Below are positions 43,273 through 56,000 of a stretch of 64,000 bases of DNA, one piece after another. The notes below the pieces were generated by a model. That model searched no databases and was not told the origin of the DNA. It saw only the letters and a list, made by a program, of their open reading frames with translations. This DNA comes from Rhodovulum tesquicola (GTDB taxonomy: Bacteria; Pseudomonadota; Alphaproteobacteria; Rhodobacterales; Rhodobacteraceae). The DNA lies in contig NZ_JAMYDV010000001.1 in assembly GCF_024128855.1 (NCBI RefSeq), positions 1-64,000 on the forward strand, given 5' to 3'. A program made the position numbers and the translations under genes. The stretch's first letter is position 1, and the number at the start of each line of letters is the position of its first letter.

Positions 43273-45356
43273 GGTGCGGGCTCCAGAACCAGCACGGCCA
43301 CGGCCTCGGCGGGCATTGCCAGCGGCCCCGCGACAGGTTCGGGGACAAGGTCGGGGCGCGAAGTATCCAGATTCAGGCTCCAGCGCAGGCCTTCGGGGGC
43401 GTCGGGCACGGACACGTCGACCGCAGGGCCCGCGTTCAGCACGGCGAAGATCGCGTGTTCCTGCGCGGCATATTCGGGCGTGCCGGCCGCGGTGCGCAGC
43501 TCGACCGCGATCAGCCGCAACTCCGGATCCTCCCAATCCGCGCGGGTCATCGGCGCGCCATCGGCCCGGCGCCAGAACAAATCCTCGATCCCGTCGATGG
43601 CCCGCTCGCGGGAATGGAGAAACAGCTTCTGCCGCAGAATCGGATGCGCCTTGCGAAAGGCGATCATCCGCGCGGTAAAGCGCAGGAAGGCGTGATCGGC
43701 CCCGTGCCAGTCGAGCCATGAAATCGCGTTGTCCTGGCAATAGGCGTTGTTGTTCCCCTGCTGGGTGTGGCCCAGCTCGTCGCCCGCCAGGATCATCGGC
43801 GTGCCCTGCGCCAGCAGCAGCGTCGCCATCATGTTGCGCCGCCGCTGCGCCCGCGCGGCAAGGATCGCGGGATCTTCGGTCGACCCCTCGACGCCGAGAT
43901 TGTCCGAGTAATTCGCCGAATGCCCGTCGCGCCCCTCCTCGCCATTGGCAAGGTTGTGGCGGGTGGCGTAGCTGACCACATCGGCCAGCGTGAAGCCGTC
44001 ATGGGCGGATACCATGTTGACCGACGAGGTGGCAGGCCGCCCCGAGTGATCGAACTGCGCGGCCGACCCCGTGAGCCGCCCGGCCAGATCCGGCGCCCGC
44101 CCCGGATCGCCCCGCCAGAAGCTGCGCACGCCGTCGCGGAACCCGTCATTCCATTCCAGGAACGGCGCCGGAAAGCCGCCCAGCCGGTAGCCGCCAGGGC
44201 CGATATCCCAGGGCTCGGCGATCAGCTTGACGCGGGACAGGACCGGATCCTGCCGGATCGCCTGAAAGATCGCCGCACGCGCATCGAACCCATCCGGCCC
44301 CCGGCCCAGCGCCGCCGCAAGGTCAAACCGGAAGCCGTCGACATGCATCACCTCGACCCAGTAGCGCAAACTGTCCATCACCATCCGCAGCACCATCGGA
44401 TGGTCGATGTTCAGCGTGTTGCCGCAGCCCGTGTCGTCGATGTAATGGCGCCGATCATCGGCCAGCCGGTAATAGCTGGCATTGTCGATACCGCGAAAGG
44501 CCAGCGTCGGGCCAAGCGCGTTGCCCTCGCAGGTGTGGTTGTAGACGACATCCAGGATCACCTCGATCCCGGCGGCATGCAAGCGGGCGACCATGCGCTG
44601 GAACTCGGCGATATCGCCGTTTTCCATGTAGCGCGGTTCAGGCGCGAAATAGCCCAGCGTCTGGTAGCCCCAGTAGTTCCGCAGCCCCTTTTCCACCAGA
44701 AAGCGGTCGTTCAGGAAGGCATGCACGGGCAACAGTTCGACCGCCGTGATCCCCAGGCGGACATAGTGTTCCAGCATCTGGTCAGAGGCCAGCGCGCGGA
44801 ACCTGCCTGGTGCATGGACCTGGGGATGACGCATGGTCAGGCCGCGGACATGGGCCTCGTAGATCACGGTCTCGGTCAACGGGGTGCGGGGCGGGGCATC
44901 CGCGCCCCAGTCGAAACTGTCGGCCACTACGATGGAGCGCGGCATGTAGGGCGCACTGTCGCGCTTGTCGAAGCTGAGATCGGCCCGCGGTGAGCCCATC
45001 TCATAGCCCATCAATGCGTCGTTCCAGATCGGATGCCCCGACAGCCGCCGCGCATAGGGGTCGATCAGCAGCTTGTAGGGGTTGAAACGATGCCCCTGGT
45101 CGGGTCGATAGGGGCCGTGGACGCGATAGCCGTAATGCTGGCCCGGCATCAGCCCGGCGATATGGCCGTGCCAGACATGGTGCGTGCATTCCGGCAGGTC
45201 GATATTGGCGATCTCGTTGCGGCCGTTCTCGTCGAAAATGCACAGCGTGACGCGGCTGGCATGTTCCGAGAACAGCGCGAAATTGACGCCCTCGCCATCG
45301 AAATGGGCGCCGAGCGGGTCCGGGCGGCCGGCGGTGATCGTCGTGGGCAAGGTCAT
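43269..45356 (-). CDS. glgX: Glycogen debranching enzyme GlgX
   Basis: A 695-residue GH13 isoamylase-type enzyme that removes short side chains left by phosphorylase. A CBM48 domain leads (DPLGAHFDGEGVNFALFSEHA). The catalytic segments are VDGFRFDLAAAL (nucleophile Asp), KLIAEPWDIG (Glu) and VSAHDGF (Asp), with DVVYNHT as the first conserved GH13 region. The ATG at 45356 overlaps the glgA stop by 4 bases; an upstream extension is unlikely. The stop in turn overlaps the malQ start. Confidence 0.95.
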   Translation of the reverse strand: MTLPTTITAGRPDPLGAHFDGEGVNFALFSEHASRVTLCIFDENGRNEIANIDLPECTHHVWHGHIAGLMPGQHYGYRVHGPYRPDQGHRFNPYKLLIDPYARRLSGHPIWNDALMGYEMGSPRADLSFDKRDSAPYMPRSIVVADSFDWGADAPPRTPLTETVIYEAHVRGLTMRHPQVHAPGRFRALASDQMLEHYVRLGITAVELLPVHAFLNDRFLVEKGLRNYWGYQTLGYFAPEPRYMENGDIAEFQRMVARLHAAGIEVILDVVYNHTCEGNALGPTLAFRGIDNASYYRLADDRRHYIDDTGCGNTLNIDHPMVLRMVMDSLRYWVEVMHVDGFRFDLAAALGRGPDGFDARAAIFQAIRQDPVLSRVKLIAEPWDIGPGGYRLGGFPAPFLEWNDGFRDGVRSFWRGDPGRAPDLAGRLTGSAAQFDHSGRPATSSVNMVSAHDGFTLADVVSYATRHNLANGEEGRDGHSANYSDNLGVEGSTEDPAILAARAQRRRNMMATLLLAQGTPMILAGDELGHTQQGNNNAYCQDNAISWLDWHGADHAFLRFTARMIAFRKAHPILRQKLFLHSRERAIDGIEDLFWRRADGAPMTRADWEDPELRLIAVELRTAAGTPEYAAQEHAIFAVLNAGPAVDVSVPDAPEGLRWSLNLDTSRPDLVPEPVAGPLAMPAEAVAVLVLEPAP

Positions 45357-46780
45357 CGGGGGCGCGCGATCTCCCGGTAAAGCGCGGCATAGGCGGCAGC
45401 CGACACGCCCCAGCCGACCGGCGCGCGCATGCCGTTGCGCTGGATCTTCTGGAAGGTCGCGGGATCGGCATGAAGATCGCACAGCCGGTCCAGCGCGGTG
45501 GCCAGCGCCCCGGCCGTGACAGGGGCGAACTGCACGCCCGTCGCAACGCCCGCCGCCAGCGCCGCGGGGTTGGCGTCGATCACCGTATCGGCCAGCCCCC
45601 CGGTGCGCGCGACAACCGGCACGGTGCCATAGCGCAACCCGTAAAGCTGCGTCAGCCCGCAGGGTTCAAAGCGCGAGGGCACAAGGATCGCATCGCCCCC
45701 CGCGATCATCCGGTGCGACAGCGCCTCGTCATAGCCGATGCGCACGGCGACGCCCGGAAGCGCCTCGGCCGCGTCGCGCCATGCCGTCTCGAGCACCGGA
45801 TCGCCCGAGCCCAGCATCGCCAGCCGCCCGCCCCGCGCGATCAGCCGCGGCAGCGCCTCCAGAAGCAGGTCCAGCCCTTTCTGTTCGCTCAGACGGGAAA
45901 CGACGACGCAAAGCGGGCCATCGCCCTCGGGCAGGCCCATTTCCCCGATCAGCGCGGCGCGGGCCTTTGCCTTGCCGCGCGGGGCCTTGTAGGGCGAGAT
46001 ATGGGGGTCGGTGGCGGGGTTCCACATGGCCTCGTCGATGCCGTTCAGGATGCCCGACACATCCGCCCCGCGCGCACGGATCACGCCGTCAAACCCCGCG
46101 CCGAAATCCGGGCCGGTCAGTTCGCGCGCATAGGTTGGGCTGACGGTCGTGACCTTCCAGCCATAGACCAGCCCCGCCTTCAGAGCCGAGATCTGGCCGT
46201 AGAATTCCATTCCATCGGGCTGAAACGCCCAGCCGGGCAAGGCAAGCGCGGCCAGCCGGTCAGGCGGGATCAACCCGCGAAAGGCCATGTTGTGCACCGT
46301 CATCACGCTGGGCAGATCGACTCCGCGCGCCTTGAGATAAATCGGCGCCAGCCCCGCCTGCCAGTCGTGACAATGGACCAGATCGGGCCGCCACTCGCCC
46401 GCACCCTCGACCCCGATCCGCGCGGCCATCCACGAGAGCGCGGCAAAGCGCATGTCGTTGTCGGGCCAGTCCTGCCCGGCCTCGTCCAGATAGGGGCCGC
46501 CGGGGCGGTCATAGAGATGCGGCGCATCAAGGACGAACAGCGACAGCCCCGCCGTCGCCCCCTGCAACAGGCGTACCGGCCCGCCAAACAGGTCATCGGC
46601 CTGCCAGACGGGTTCGGCCTTGGGCAGCGCGGCCAGCACGGGCCGATAGCCCGGCAGCAGCACCCGCATCTCGACCCCCTCGGCGGCCAGCGCCGCAGGC
46701 AGTGCGCCGACCACATCGGCCAGCCCGCCGGTCTTGACCAGCGGCACGCATTCCGAGGCGACGGACAGGACCCGGATCAT
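45353..46780 (-). CDS. glgA: Glycogen synthase (ADP-glucose type)
   Basis: A 475-residue GT5 enzyme that extends alpha-1,4-glucan from ADP-glucose. The N-terminal [13 protein letters not shown] loop binds ADP-glucose. The C-terminal half has [15 protein letters not shown] and the [32 protein letters not shown] retaining-GT signature. Both ends overlap neighbours by 4 bases (glgC upstream, glgX downstream), so it is translationally coupled. Confidence 0.96.
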   Translation of the reverse strand: MIRVLSVASECVPLVKTGGLADVVGALPAALAAEGVEMRVLLPGYRPVLAALPKAEPVWQADDLFGGPVRLLQGATAGLSLFVLDAPHLYDRPGGPYLDEAGQDWPDNDMRFAALSWMAARIGVEGAGEWRPDLVHCHDWQAGLAPIYLKARGVDLPSVMTVHNMAFRGLIPPDRLAALALPGWAFQPDGMEFYGQISALKAGLVYGWKVTTVSPTYARELTGPDFGAGFDGVIRARGADVSGILNGIDEAMWNPATDPHISPYKAPRGKAKARAALIGEMGLPEGDGPLCVVVSRLSEQKGLDLLLEALPRLIARGGRLAMLGSGDPVLETAWRDAAEALPGVAVRIGYDEALSHRMIAGGDAILVPSRFEPCGLTQLYGLRYGTVPVVARTGGLADTVIDANPAALAAGVATGVQFAPVTAGALATALDRLCDLHADPATFQKIQRNGMRAPVGWGVSAAAYAALYREIARPR

Positions 46781-48042
46781 GCGGCAGCGGCCCTGCGGTC
46801 CAGCATCGACTGGGTGATCAGCGTCACGCCCCCCTCGGTCACCCGGAACCAGCGCGCGTCCTCGTCCGGATCCTCGCCGACGATCAACCCGTTAGGGATG
46901 ACCACCCCGCGGTCGATCACGACATTCTTCAGCCGCGCATGTCGGCCCACCACGACATAGGGCAGCACGACCGCGTGATCGAGCACCGAGTAGGAATTGG
47001 TATGCACCATCGTGAACAGAAGCGAGTTGCGCACCTCGGTCCCCGAGATGACACAGCCCCCCGAGACCATCGACGACACCGCCGTACCGCGCCGGTCCTC
47101 CTCGTCATGGACGAATTTCGCGGGCGGCACGCTTTCGGAATAGGTCCAGATCGGCCAGTTGCGGTCCCACAGGTTCAGTTCGGGCGTGAAATCGGTCAGG
47201 TCGATATTCGACTTCCAGAACGCATCCACCGTGCCCACGTCGCGCCAATAGGCATTGGCCTCGGGATGATCGCGCACGCAGGATTCGGCGAAGCGATGCG
47301 CCATCGCCTTGCCGTTCTTCACGATCTGGGGGATCAGGTCCTTGCCGAAATCATGGCTGGAATTCGGATCCTCGGCATCGCGGATCAGAAGATCGCGCAG
47401 GAATTTCCAGTCGAAGACATAAATCCCCATCGAGGCCAGGCAGGTCGCCGGATCACCCGGCAGCGTGGGCGGCTCGGCGGGTTTCTCGACAAAGGCGGTG
47501 ATCCGGTCGGTCGCATCCACCTGCATCACGCCAAAGGCGCTGGCCTCGGAATTCGGCACGGTCAGGCAGCCCACCGTCACATCCGCCCCGCTGGCGACAT
47601 GCTGGCGCAGCATGATCTCGTAATCCATCTTGTAGACGTGATCGCCCGCCAGGATCAGCACGAAATCAACGCCATAGCTGTCCACGATGTCGATGTTCTG
47701 GGTTACGGCGTCGGCGGTGCCCAGATACCAGGAATGTTCGTTCACCCGCTGGCTGGCGGGCAGGATGTCGAGATATTCGTTCCGCTCGGCCCGGAAGAAG
47801 TTCCAGCCGCGCTGGCAATGGCGGATCAGGGAATGCGCCTTGTATTGCGTCGCCACGGCCATCTTGCGGATACCGGAATTCAGCGCGTTGGACAGGGCGA
47901 AGTCGATGATGCGCGTCTTGCCGCCGAAATAGACGGCCGGTTTCGCGCGGTTGTCGGTCAGTTCCATCAACCGGCTGCCGCGCCCGCCGGCCAGCACGAA
48001 GGCCATGCTGCGGCTCGACAATCGACTGTAGCGCATTTCCAT
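46777..48042 (-). CDS. glgC: Glucose-1-phosphate adenylyltransferase
   Basis: This 421-residue enzyme makes ADP-glucose, the committed step of glycogen synthesis. Signature blocks are [21 protein letters not shown] (nucleotide site), [23 protein letters not shown], and the C-terminal left-handed beta helix ([15 protein letters not shown]). I prefer the ATG at 48042. An in-frame TTG at 48048 would start closer to GGAGGGGGG. It lies 22 bases downstream of glgB and overlaps glgA. Confidence 0.95.
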   Translation of the reverse strand: MEMRYSRLSSRSMAFVLAGGRGSRLMELTDNRAKPAVYFGGKTRIIDFALSNALNSGIRKMAVATQYKAHSLIRHCQRGWNFFRAERNEYLDILPASQRVNEHSWYLGTADAVTQNIDIVDSYGVDFVLILAGDHVYKMDYEIMLRQHVASGADVTVGCLTVPNSEASAFGVMQVDATDRITAFVEKPAEPPTLPGDPATCLASMGIYVFDWKFLRDLLIRDAEDPNSSHDFGKDLIPQIVKNGKAMAHRFAESCVRDHPEANAYWRDVGTVDAFWKSNIDLTDFTPELNLWDRNWPIWTYSESVPPAKFVHDEEDRRGTAVSSMVSGGCVISGTEVRNSLLFTMVHTNSYSVLDHAVVLPYVVVGRHARLKNVVIDRGVVIPNGLIVGEDPDEDARWFRVTEGGVTLITQSMLDRRAAAA

Positions 48043-48064
48043 CGTCAAATTCCCCCCTCCGAAA

Positions 48065-50266
<2,202 letters not shown>

Positions 50267-50309
50267 GCGGCCAGCCTAAGCCGCGCGCGGCGACATGCAA
50301 GCCGTGTCC

Positions 50310-52688
50310 TCACGCCGGATCAAGCGACGACGCCCCCCAGATATCCGCCATGTAGCCCCGGATCGTCCGGTCGGACGAGAACCAGCCGGTGCGTGCGGTG
50401 TTGCGCGCGGCCATGGGCCACCAGACCGCAGGATCGGCAAAGGCCGCATCGACGCGGCGCTGGGCGTCCCAATAGGCGGTGAAATCCGAGCAGACGAGGA
50501 AATAGTCATGCCCGGTCAGGTTGCTGACGAAACCCCGATAGCGGTGCCGGTCACGCGGCGAGAACGCGCCCTGCGATACCGCCTTGAGCGCGCCGCCCAA
50601 TCGCGTGTCGGCCGCAATCGCCTGGCGCGCGTGATCCGGTATGGCCCGGCGCGCGACGACTTCTTCGGCGGTCATTCCGAACAGAAAGAAATTCTTCTCC
50701 CCCACCCGGTCGCGGATCTCGACATTGGCACCGTCCAGCGTGCCGATGGTCGGCGCCCCGTTCAGCGCGAATTTCATGTTGCCGGTGCCCGACGCCTCCT
50801 TGCCCGCGGTCGAGATCTGTTCGGACAGATCCGAGGCAGGGATCAGCCGCTCGGCAAGGCTGACATTGTAGTTCGGCAGGAACGTGACCTTCAGGAACCG
50901 GTTGGTCTCGGGGTCGGCATTGACCACCGCGGCGACATCGTTGATCAGCCGGATGATCTCCTTGGCGAAGACATAGCCGGGCGCGGCCTTGCCGGCAAAG
51001 ATCTTGACCCGCGGCACCCAGTTCCCGTTCGGGTTCGCCTTGATCTCCTGCCACAGCGCGATGGTTTCCAGGATGTTCAGGTGCTGACGCTTGTATTCGT
51101 GGATACGCTTGATCTGCACGTCGAACAGCGCCTCGGGGTCGATCTGCACGCCATGCTCTGCCCCCAGCCAGGCCGCCAGATCCGCCTTGTTCGCCCGCTT
51201 GGCCCCGGCAAAGGCCTCAAGGAAGGCGGGATCGTCAAGGCTCGGCTCCAGCTCGGCCAGCCGTTCCAGGTCGCAGACCCAGCCTTCGCCGATGGTGTCG
51301 GTGATCAGTCGGCTGAGCCGCGGATTGGCCGAGAACAGCCAGCGGCGCGGGGTCACGCCGTTGGTCTGGTTCACGATCCGGTCGGGGTGCATCCGGTGCA
51401 GTTCCGCGAAGACGGTCTGCTTCATCAACTCGGTGTGCAGCGCCGACACGCCGTTGACCTTGTGCGCCATGACGAAGGCAAGCTCGCCCATCCGCACCTC
51501 GCCATCCGAGCGCAGCGCGACACGGCGCCCCGGGTTCTCGGCGGCATGCGCCGCGTCGATCCGTTCGATCAGTTGCATGTGGCGCGGCAGCAGGCGGGAC
51601 ATCAGATCCTCGGACCACCGCTCCAGCGCCTCGGGCATGAGCGTGTGGTTGGTGTAGGACAGACAGCCCCGCGCGGTTTCGATGGCCTGATCCAGGGGCA
51701 TGCCGCGTTCGTCATGCAACAGGCGCACAAGTTCCGGCCCGGCAATGGCCGGATGCGTGTCGTTGAGCTGGATCGCGGCCCGCTTCGGCAGATCGGCCAG
51801 CGCGCCGCCCTCGTCCTCGAACCGGCGCAGGATGTCGTGCAGGCTGGCGGCAGTGAAGAAATATTCCTGCTTGAGCCGCAATTCCTTGCCCCGCTCGGTC
51901 GTGTCGTCGGGATAGAGGACGCGGCTGATCGTGCGCGCCAGCGCCTCGGCCTCGGCCGCAGCCGTGAAATCGCCGCGGTTGAACCGGTCGAGATCGAAAC
52001 CGTGCAGGGGTTCGGCGGACCACAGACGAAGCGTGTTGGCCCAACGCCCCTGCCAGCCGATCATCGGCGTGTCATAGGCCTGCGCCATCACCGCCTCGGC
52101 ACCGCGCCAGACGGACTTGCCGCTCTCCTCCACCACCTCGCCGCCCAGGCACAGCCGAAGACGCACGTCGCGGCGGCGGAACTCCCACGCATGTGTCTGG
52201 GTCAGCCAGTCCTCGGGCTCCTCGATCTGGCGTCCATCGACGAAACTCTGGCGGAACAGCCCGTGTTCATAGCGGATGCCATAACCGACGGCCGGAACGC
52301 CAAGCGTGGCGAGCGATTCCATGAAGCACGCCGCCAGTCGCCCCAGACCGCCATTGCCCAGCGCGGCGTCGGGCTCGTCCTGGATCACGTCATCGGCGGA
52401 CAGGCCGAGCCCGGCCAGCGCCTCGCGCACCTCGTCTTCGAGGCGCAGATTGATGATCGCGTCCTCCAGCAGGCGCCCGATCAGGAACTCCATCGACAGG
52501 TAGTAGACACGTTTGGCCCCCGCCTTTCGCGTTGCCCGGGTCGCGCCGAACCAAGACTCCACCAGCCGATCGCGAACGGTCAGCGACAACGCGATGCGCC
52601 AGTCGCTGAGGGTGGCGCGCTGCGGCTCGGTGCCGAGCGAGTAGATCAGGTGGCGAGAGATGCTGTCGCGGAAACCCGAGTCGGTCAT
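50310..52688 (-). CDS. glgP: Glycogen phosphorylase
   Basis: A 792-residue GT35 enzyme that releases glucose-1-phosphate from glycogen. Pyridoxal phosphate is carried by the Lys in EASGTGNMKFALNGA. Other family blocks are VYYLSMEFLIGRLLEDAI, EPDAALGNGGLGRLAACFMESLATLG and QLNDTHPAI. It is the first gene of the glycogen operon, so degradation and synthesis genes are transcribed together and balance must be set by enzyme control. The ribosome-binding site is weak. Confidence 0.96.
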   Translation of the reverse strand: MTDSGFRDSISRHLIYSLGTEPQRATLSDWRIALSLTVRDRLVESWFGATRATRKAGAKRVYYLSMEFLIGRLLEDAIINLRLEDEVREALAGLGLSADDVIQDEPDAALGNGGLGRLAACFMESLATLGVPAVGYGIRYEHGLFRQSFVDGRQIEEPEDWLTQTHAWEFRRRDVRLRLCLGGEVVEESGKSVWRGAEAVMAQAYDTPMIGWQGRWANTLRLWSAEPLHGFDLDRFNRGDFTAAAEAEALARTISRVLYPDDTTERGKELRLKQEYFFTAASLHDILRRFEDEGGALADLPKRAAIQLNDTHPAIAGPELVRLLHDERGMPLDQAIETARGCLSYTNHTLMPEALERWSEDLMSRLLPRHMQLIERIDAAHAAENPGRRVALRSDGEVRMGELAFVMAHKVNGVSALHTELMKQTVFAELHRMHPDRIVNQTNGVTPRRWLFSANPRLSRLITDTIGEGWVCDLERLAELEPSLDDPAFLEAFAGAKRANKADLAAWLGAEHGVQIDPEALFDVQIKRIHEYKRQHLNILETIALWQEIKANPNGNWVPRVKIFAGKAAPGYVFAKEIIRLINDVAAVVNADPETNRFLKVTFLPNYNVSLAERLIPASDLSEQISTAGKEASGTGNMKFALNGAPTIGTLDGANVEIRDRVGEKNFFLFGMTAEEVVARRAIPDHARQAIAADTRLGGALKAVSQGAFSPRDRHRYRGFVSNLTGHDYFLVCSDFTAYWDAQRRVDAAFADPAVWWPMAARNTARTGWFSSDRTIRGYMADIWGASSLDPA

Positions 52689-53044
52689 GGAAAATCGTCC
52701 AGGGATAAGGGGGGCAGATCGCCGTCACGCCGATATGGGCGCGGAATCGAGGCAATCGCAAGGGCGCATGGCCAAGGGACCGCCAACCGGCGCCCGACGG
52801 GACGTGGTGGGCACGGCCCTGCCGAAATCCGTTGCAGTTTGCGCAGGGCGGCGGCCCGAACCGAACCGCGCGTTCCGTCGGTTCGCAGCCGGGGCGCGGC
52901 GCTGGCGCATAAAAAGCCGCAGGCTTGCCGCTTGATCGAGGCCTGCGCGATGGGCTTTGCTGTGGCCAGAAACGAAAGCATCCGCCCCCGGTCTTGGCAT
53001 ATTCGCGGCCTGGGGCGCATGCCGTTCCCTGGCTGGGATAAGCG
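52689..53044. other. 356-base divergent promoter region
   Basis: This gap separates glgP (minus) from the 1392-residue protein gene (plus) and must contain promoters for both. I see no gene. The only structure I note is a short inverted repeat GCCGCAGGCTTGCCGC-like patch near 52916-52932 and an A-rich patch CATAAAAAGCC just before it. No clear sigma-70 or RpoE elements stand out. Confidence 0.5.
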
Positions 53045-56000
53045 ATGCGCGGGTCCGGCGCGATTCAGTTGCTTCGGCGCGGCATGGCCGCGGGGCTGGT
53101 CATTGCGGGGACAAGCGCCCTGGGCGCCGTGCCCCCGGGGATGGCTCTGGCGATGGTGCTGACCGGGCTGGGCGTCTATGCCTTCTGGCCCTGGCAACCA
53201 CCGCGAGAGAGCATTCACCGGATGGCGCGGGGGACGGCAGTGGTCGGTCCCGACCTTCTGGGCATGGCGCTGGCCGCGCTGTTCCTGGCATTACCGGTCT
53301 GGCTGGGCAGGGCCGAGACCGGCGGCGTGCATTTCTCGGCGGTGATGCTCTGGCCAATGGCGCTGGGCGGCGTGGCGCTGATGGCGGTCGGATGGCGAAA
53401 CGGCTGTTTCGGTCTGCGGATCATGGCCGACGGATTCGAATTTCACGACATCTCGGGCATCCGCACCGTGCCGCGGGCGGCGGTTCTGGCGCATCGGCCC
53501 TGGCGGCGCGGGCTGCCCGGCTGGATGCGCGCGCTTGCACCGGTCCTGCCGCCAACGGCCGCCGGAGCGATCCTGCTGGCGCGCGACAGCACCGGGCTGA
53601 CACTGGAGCTGGACGATGGCAGGCGCCTGAACGTACCCGCCGAAGGGTTCGAGGCCGGGCTGAAGGCGCTGCAACATGCGCTGCGCCAGACCGCTCTGCT
53701 GTTCGTGACGCTTTTGACGCTGGCGGTCTCTTCCCTGGCCGCGTTTCCCGCATATTCCGAAACCCCGGCGCCCTATCCTCTTGGCGAGGCCACGCTGTCA
53801 TTTCCGGTCGGATGGGCGGTGACGGGCGGGGCGCGCGATCACGGGGTTGATCTGGCGGGGCCGGGGGGCGAGGTCCTGATGGCATTCTGGTGGTTCCCCG
53901 ACGAACCGCTGGCGCGCGAACCGGACACGCTGCTTTTCGAGACGCACAGCTTTCCCGCCGGGTCCGCGCTGGTGCAGACGCAACGGATCGGGCGGCTTGC
54001 CAGTGCCAGCGTGGTCTTCGAGCACACCAATGCCAGGGACGAGCGGCTGATCCTTCGGCTGGAGGGTGAAGCCATGGACCCCGACGCCCTGCTGGCGCAA
54101 CTGCTGGATCTGGCGGGGCGGGTGCGCTTTGCCGGTCGGGTGGCGGACGCGGTGTCGGCACCGGGGCTGGCCGCGAACCACACCGACCCGGCCAGCGGGC
54201 TTGCGCTGCATGTGCCCGAAGGCTGGGCCCGCTATTCCGCGGATCTGCCCGGGCTGCGACTTGTCGCGCTGGTGCCGCCGGGGGCGGACGCGCTGGTGCA
54301 GGTGGCTGTGGCAAGCCCGCAGGGCGGGCGCGATGCGGTACAGGTGCTGGCCGATTACGAGACGCTTCTGTATCGCGAGGCGGTGATCCCGCGCCAGATC
54401 GAGGCCGAGCACGACAAGGCGCTGGCGGGCCAGCCCGGGCGCAGCACGACGGTTCTGGCGCGGCTCTATTCCATCGGCGGGTTGAGCCTGCCCTATGAGC
54501 GCGGGCGCGCCACGCTGTCGCGGGCGGGCGACGCCACCCGCGGGGTACTGGTGCTTCAGGTCCATCACCCCGAGGCCAGTGCACATCTGGTCGCATTGCT
54601 GGATGGCGTGCGCCAGAGCGTTGCCCTTGTCCCCGAGGGCCACGCCGACGGCCCGGACGGCCCGGCCCCGATGGCGCAGGTCAAGCCGCCGCAGCCCCCA
54701 CCCCCCGCCATGGCCGCGGCCCCGACTGCGCCACCGCCCACTCCACCGACGGTCCCGTCGCTCGCGCAGACCGGCCCCGCCCTCCGAACCCCGTCCGCCC
54801 CGCCGGGCTGGGACGCGGTACTGGCAGAGGTCGGGGCGCTGCTGGGAAAGGCGGACTGCGTCCCGGCGGACCCGGCCAGACTTGCGGCCAGTGAGGCGCT
54901 CGCAGACCTCGGCCTTGCCCCGCAGCATGGCGCGCTCTGCGGGCCGCTCACGCTTTACGCCGTCGGCCTGCCGGTCGATCCGCGCGGCGGCACCGCGGGC
55001 TTGCTGGGCCTCGCCGCGCAACGCGCCCAGGCCGCCCAGGGCGCCGCCCTCGCCCTGGTCGATCCCGCCCGCCGCGCCGTGATGGCCATCGAGCCGGGAC
55101 CAGAGGGCCTCTCGGTCAGGGTGCTGGAACTGGGCGCAGGCACGGCGCCCCTGGCCTTGCAACACGCGCGGCCAACCGAGTTCCCCAGCCGGGCCGAAGC
55201 CACTGCGCAGCACGATCCCCCCTCCGCAGCCGACTTCGACGGCGCGCCCTCGCCCGACTGGCTGCCGTTCCAGCAGCGCGGCGGCAGGTTCGACGAATGG
55301 GCGCACCATGAGAGCGGCGCGCTGGTGGTTGACCTGCCTGCGGGATCCAACCTGCGCAGCACCGGACTGCGCTCGGCCGGGCCCGTGGTGACCCTGCCTC
55401 GCCCTGCCGACGCTGTGGCGGCGCGAATCGCGCTGGACATCGACCCGGAAGAGACCACTCATTTCGTGCTGGCCCTGATGCCACCCGACAAGCCCGAGGG
55501 CGACATCTGGTCGGACCATCTGATCTGGCTGGGACTGCAAGAAACCGATTCCGGGCCGACCGAACTGGCGCTGGCCATCCAGAAGACGGTGCAGGCGCGC
55601 ATCCCGCGGCCCGAGGAAGCCGACCTCGCGGCACTCGCGCTTGTGGTCCGGCCGGACCGGGTGGTGCTGGTGACGGGCGCGAATGGCCGCATCCTGATGG
55701 AGGGCCGCCGCCCGCCCGAGGCAGAGCCGGGGCCGGTGCATGCGCAGATCGTCGCCCAGACGCGACTGGGTGGAGCGGGCAGATTTGTCCTGCGCCGCCT
55801 GACACCCGAACAGCCGCCATTTTTGTCCACGGGCAACCCGGCGCTGCCCGTGGACGAGACGCCACAGAAGGCGGTTCTGTTCGATGCCCCCCGCGGTATC
55901 GGCCCGCATCTTGAGCCGTTCGAGACCGCGCGGCTGAGGCTGGCCGACAACATGGTTCGACAGGACGATCATCTGGCGATCACGCTTCCCGAGGGGCTGG

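Noticed and set aside
50295-53162. 955-codon plus-strand frame opposite glgP and beyond
   Set aside because: Antisense shadow of glgP; no independent domain or start signal.
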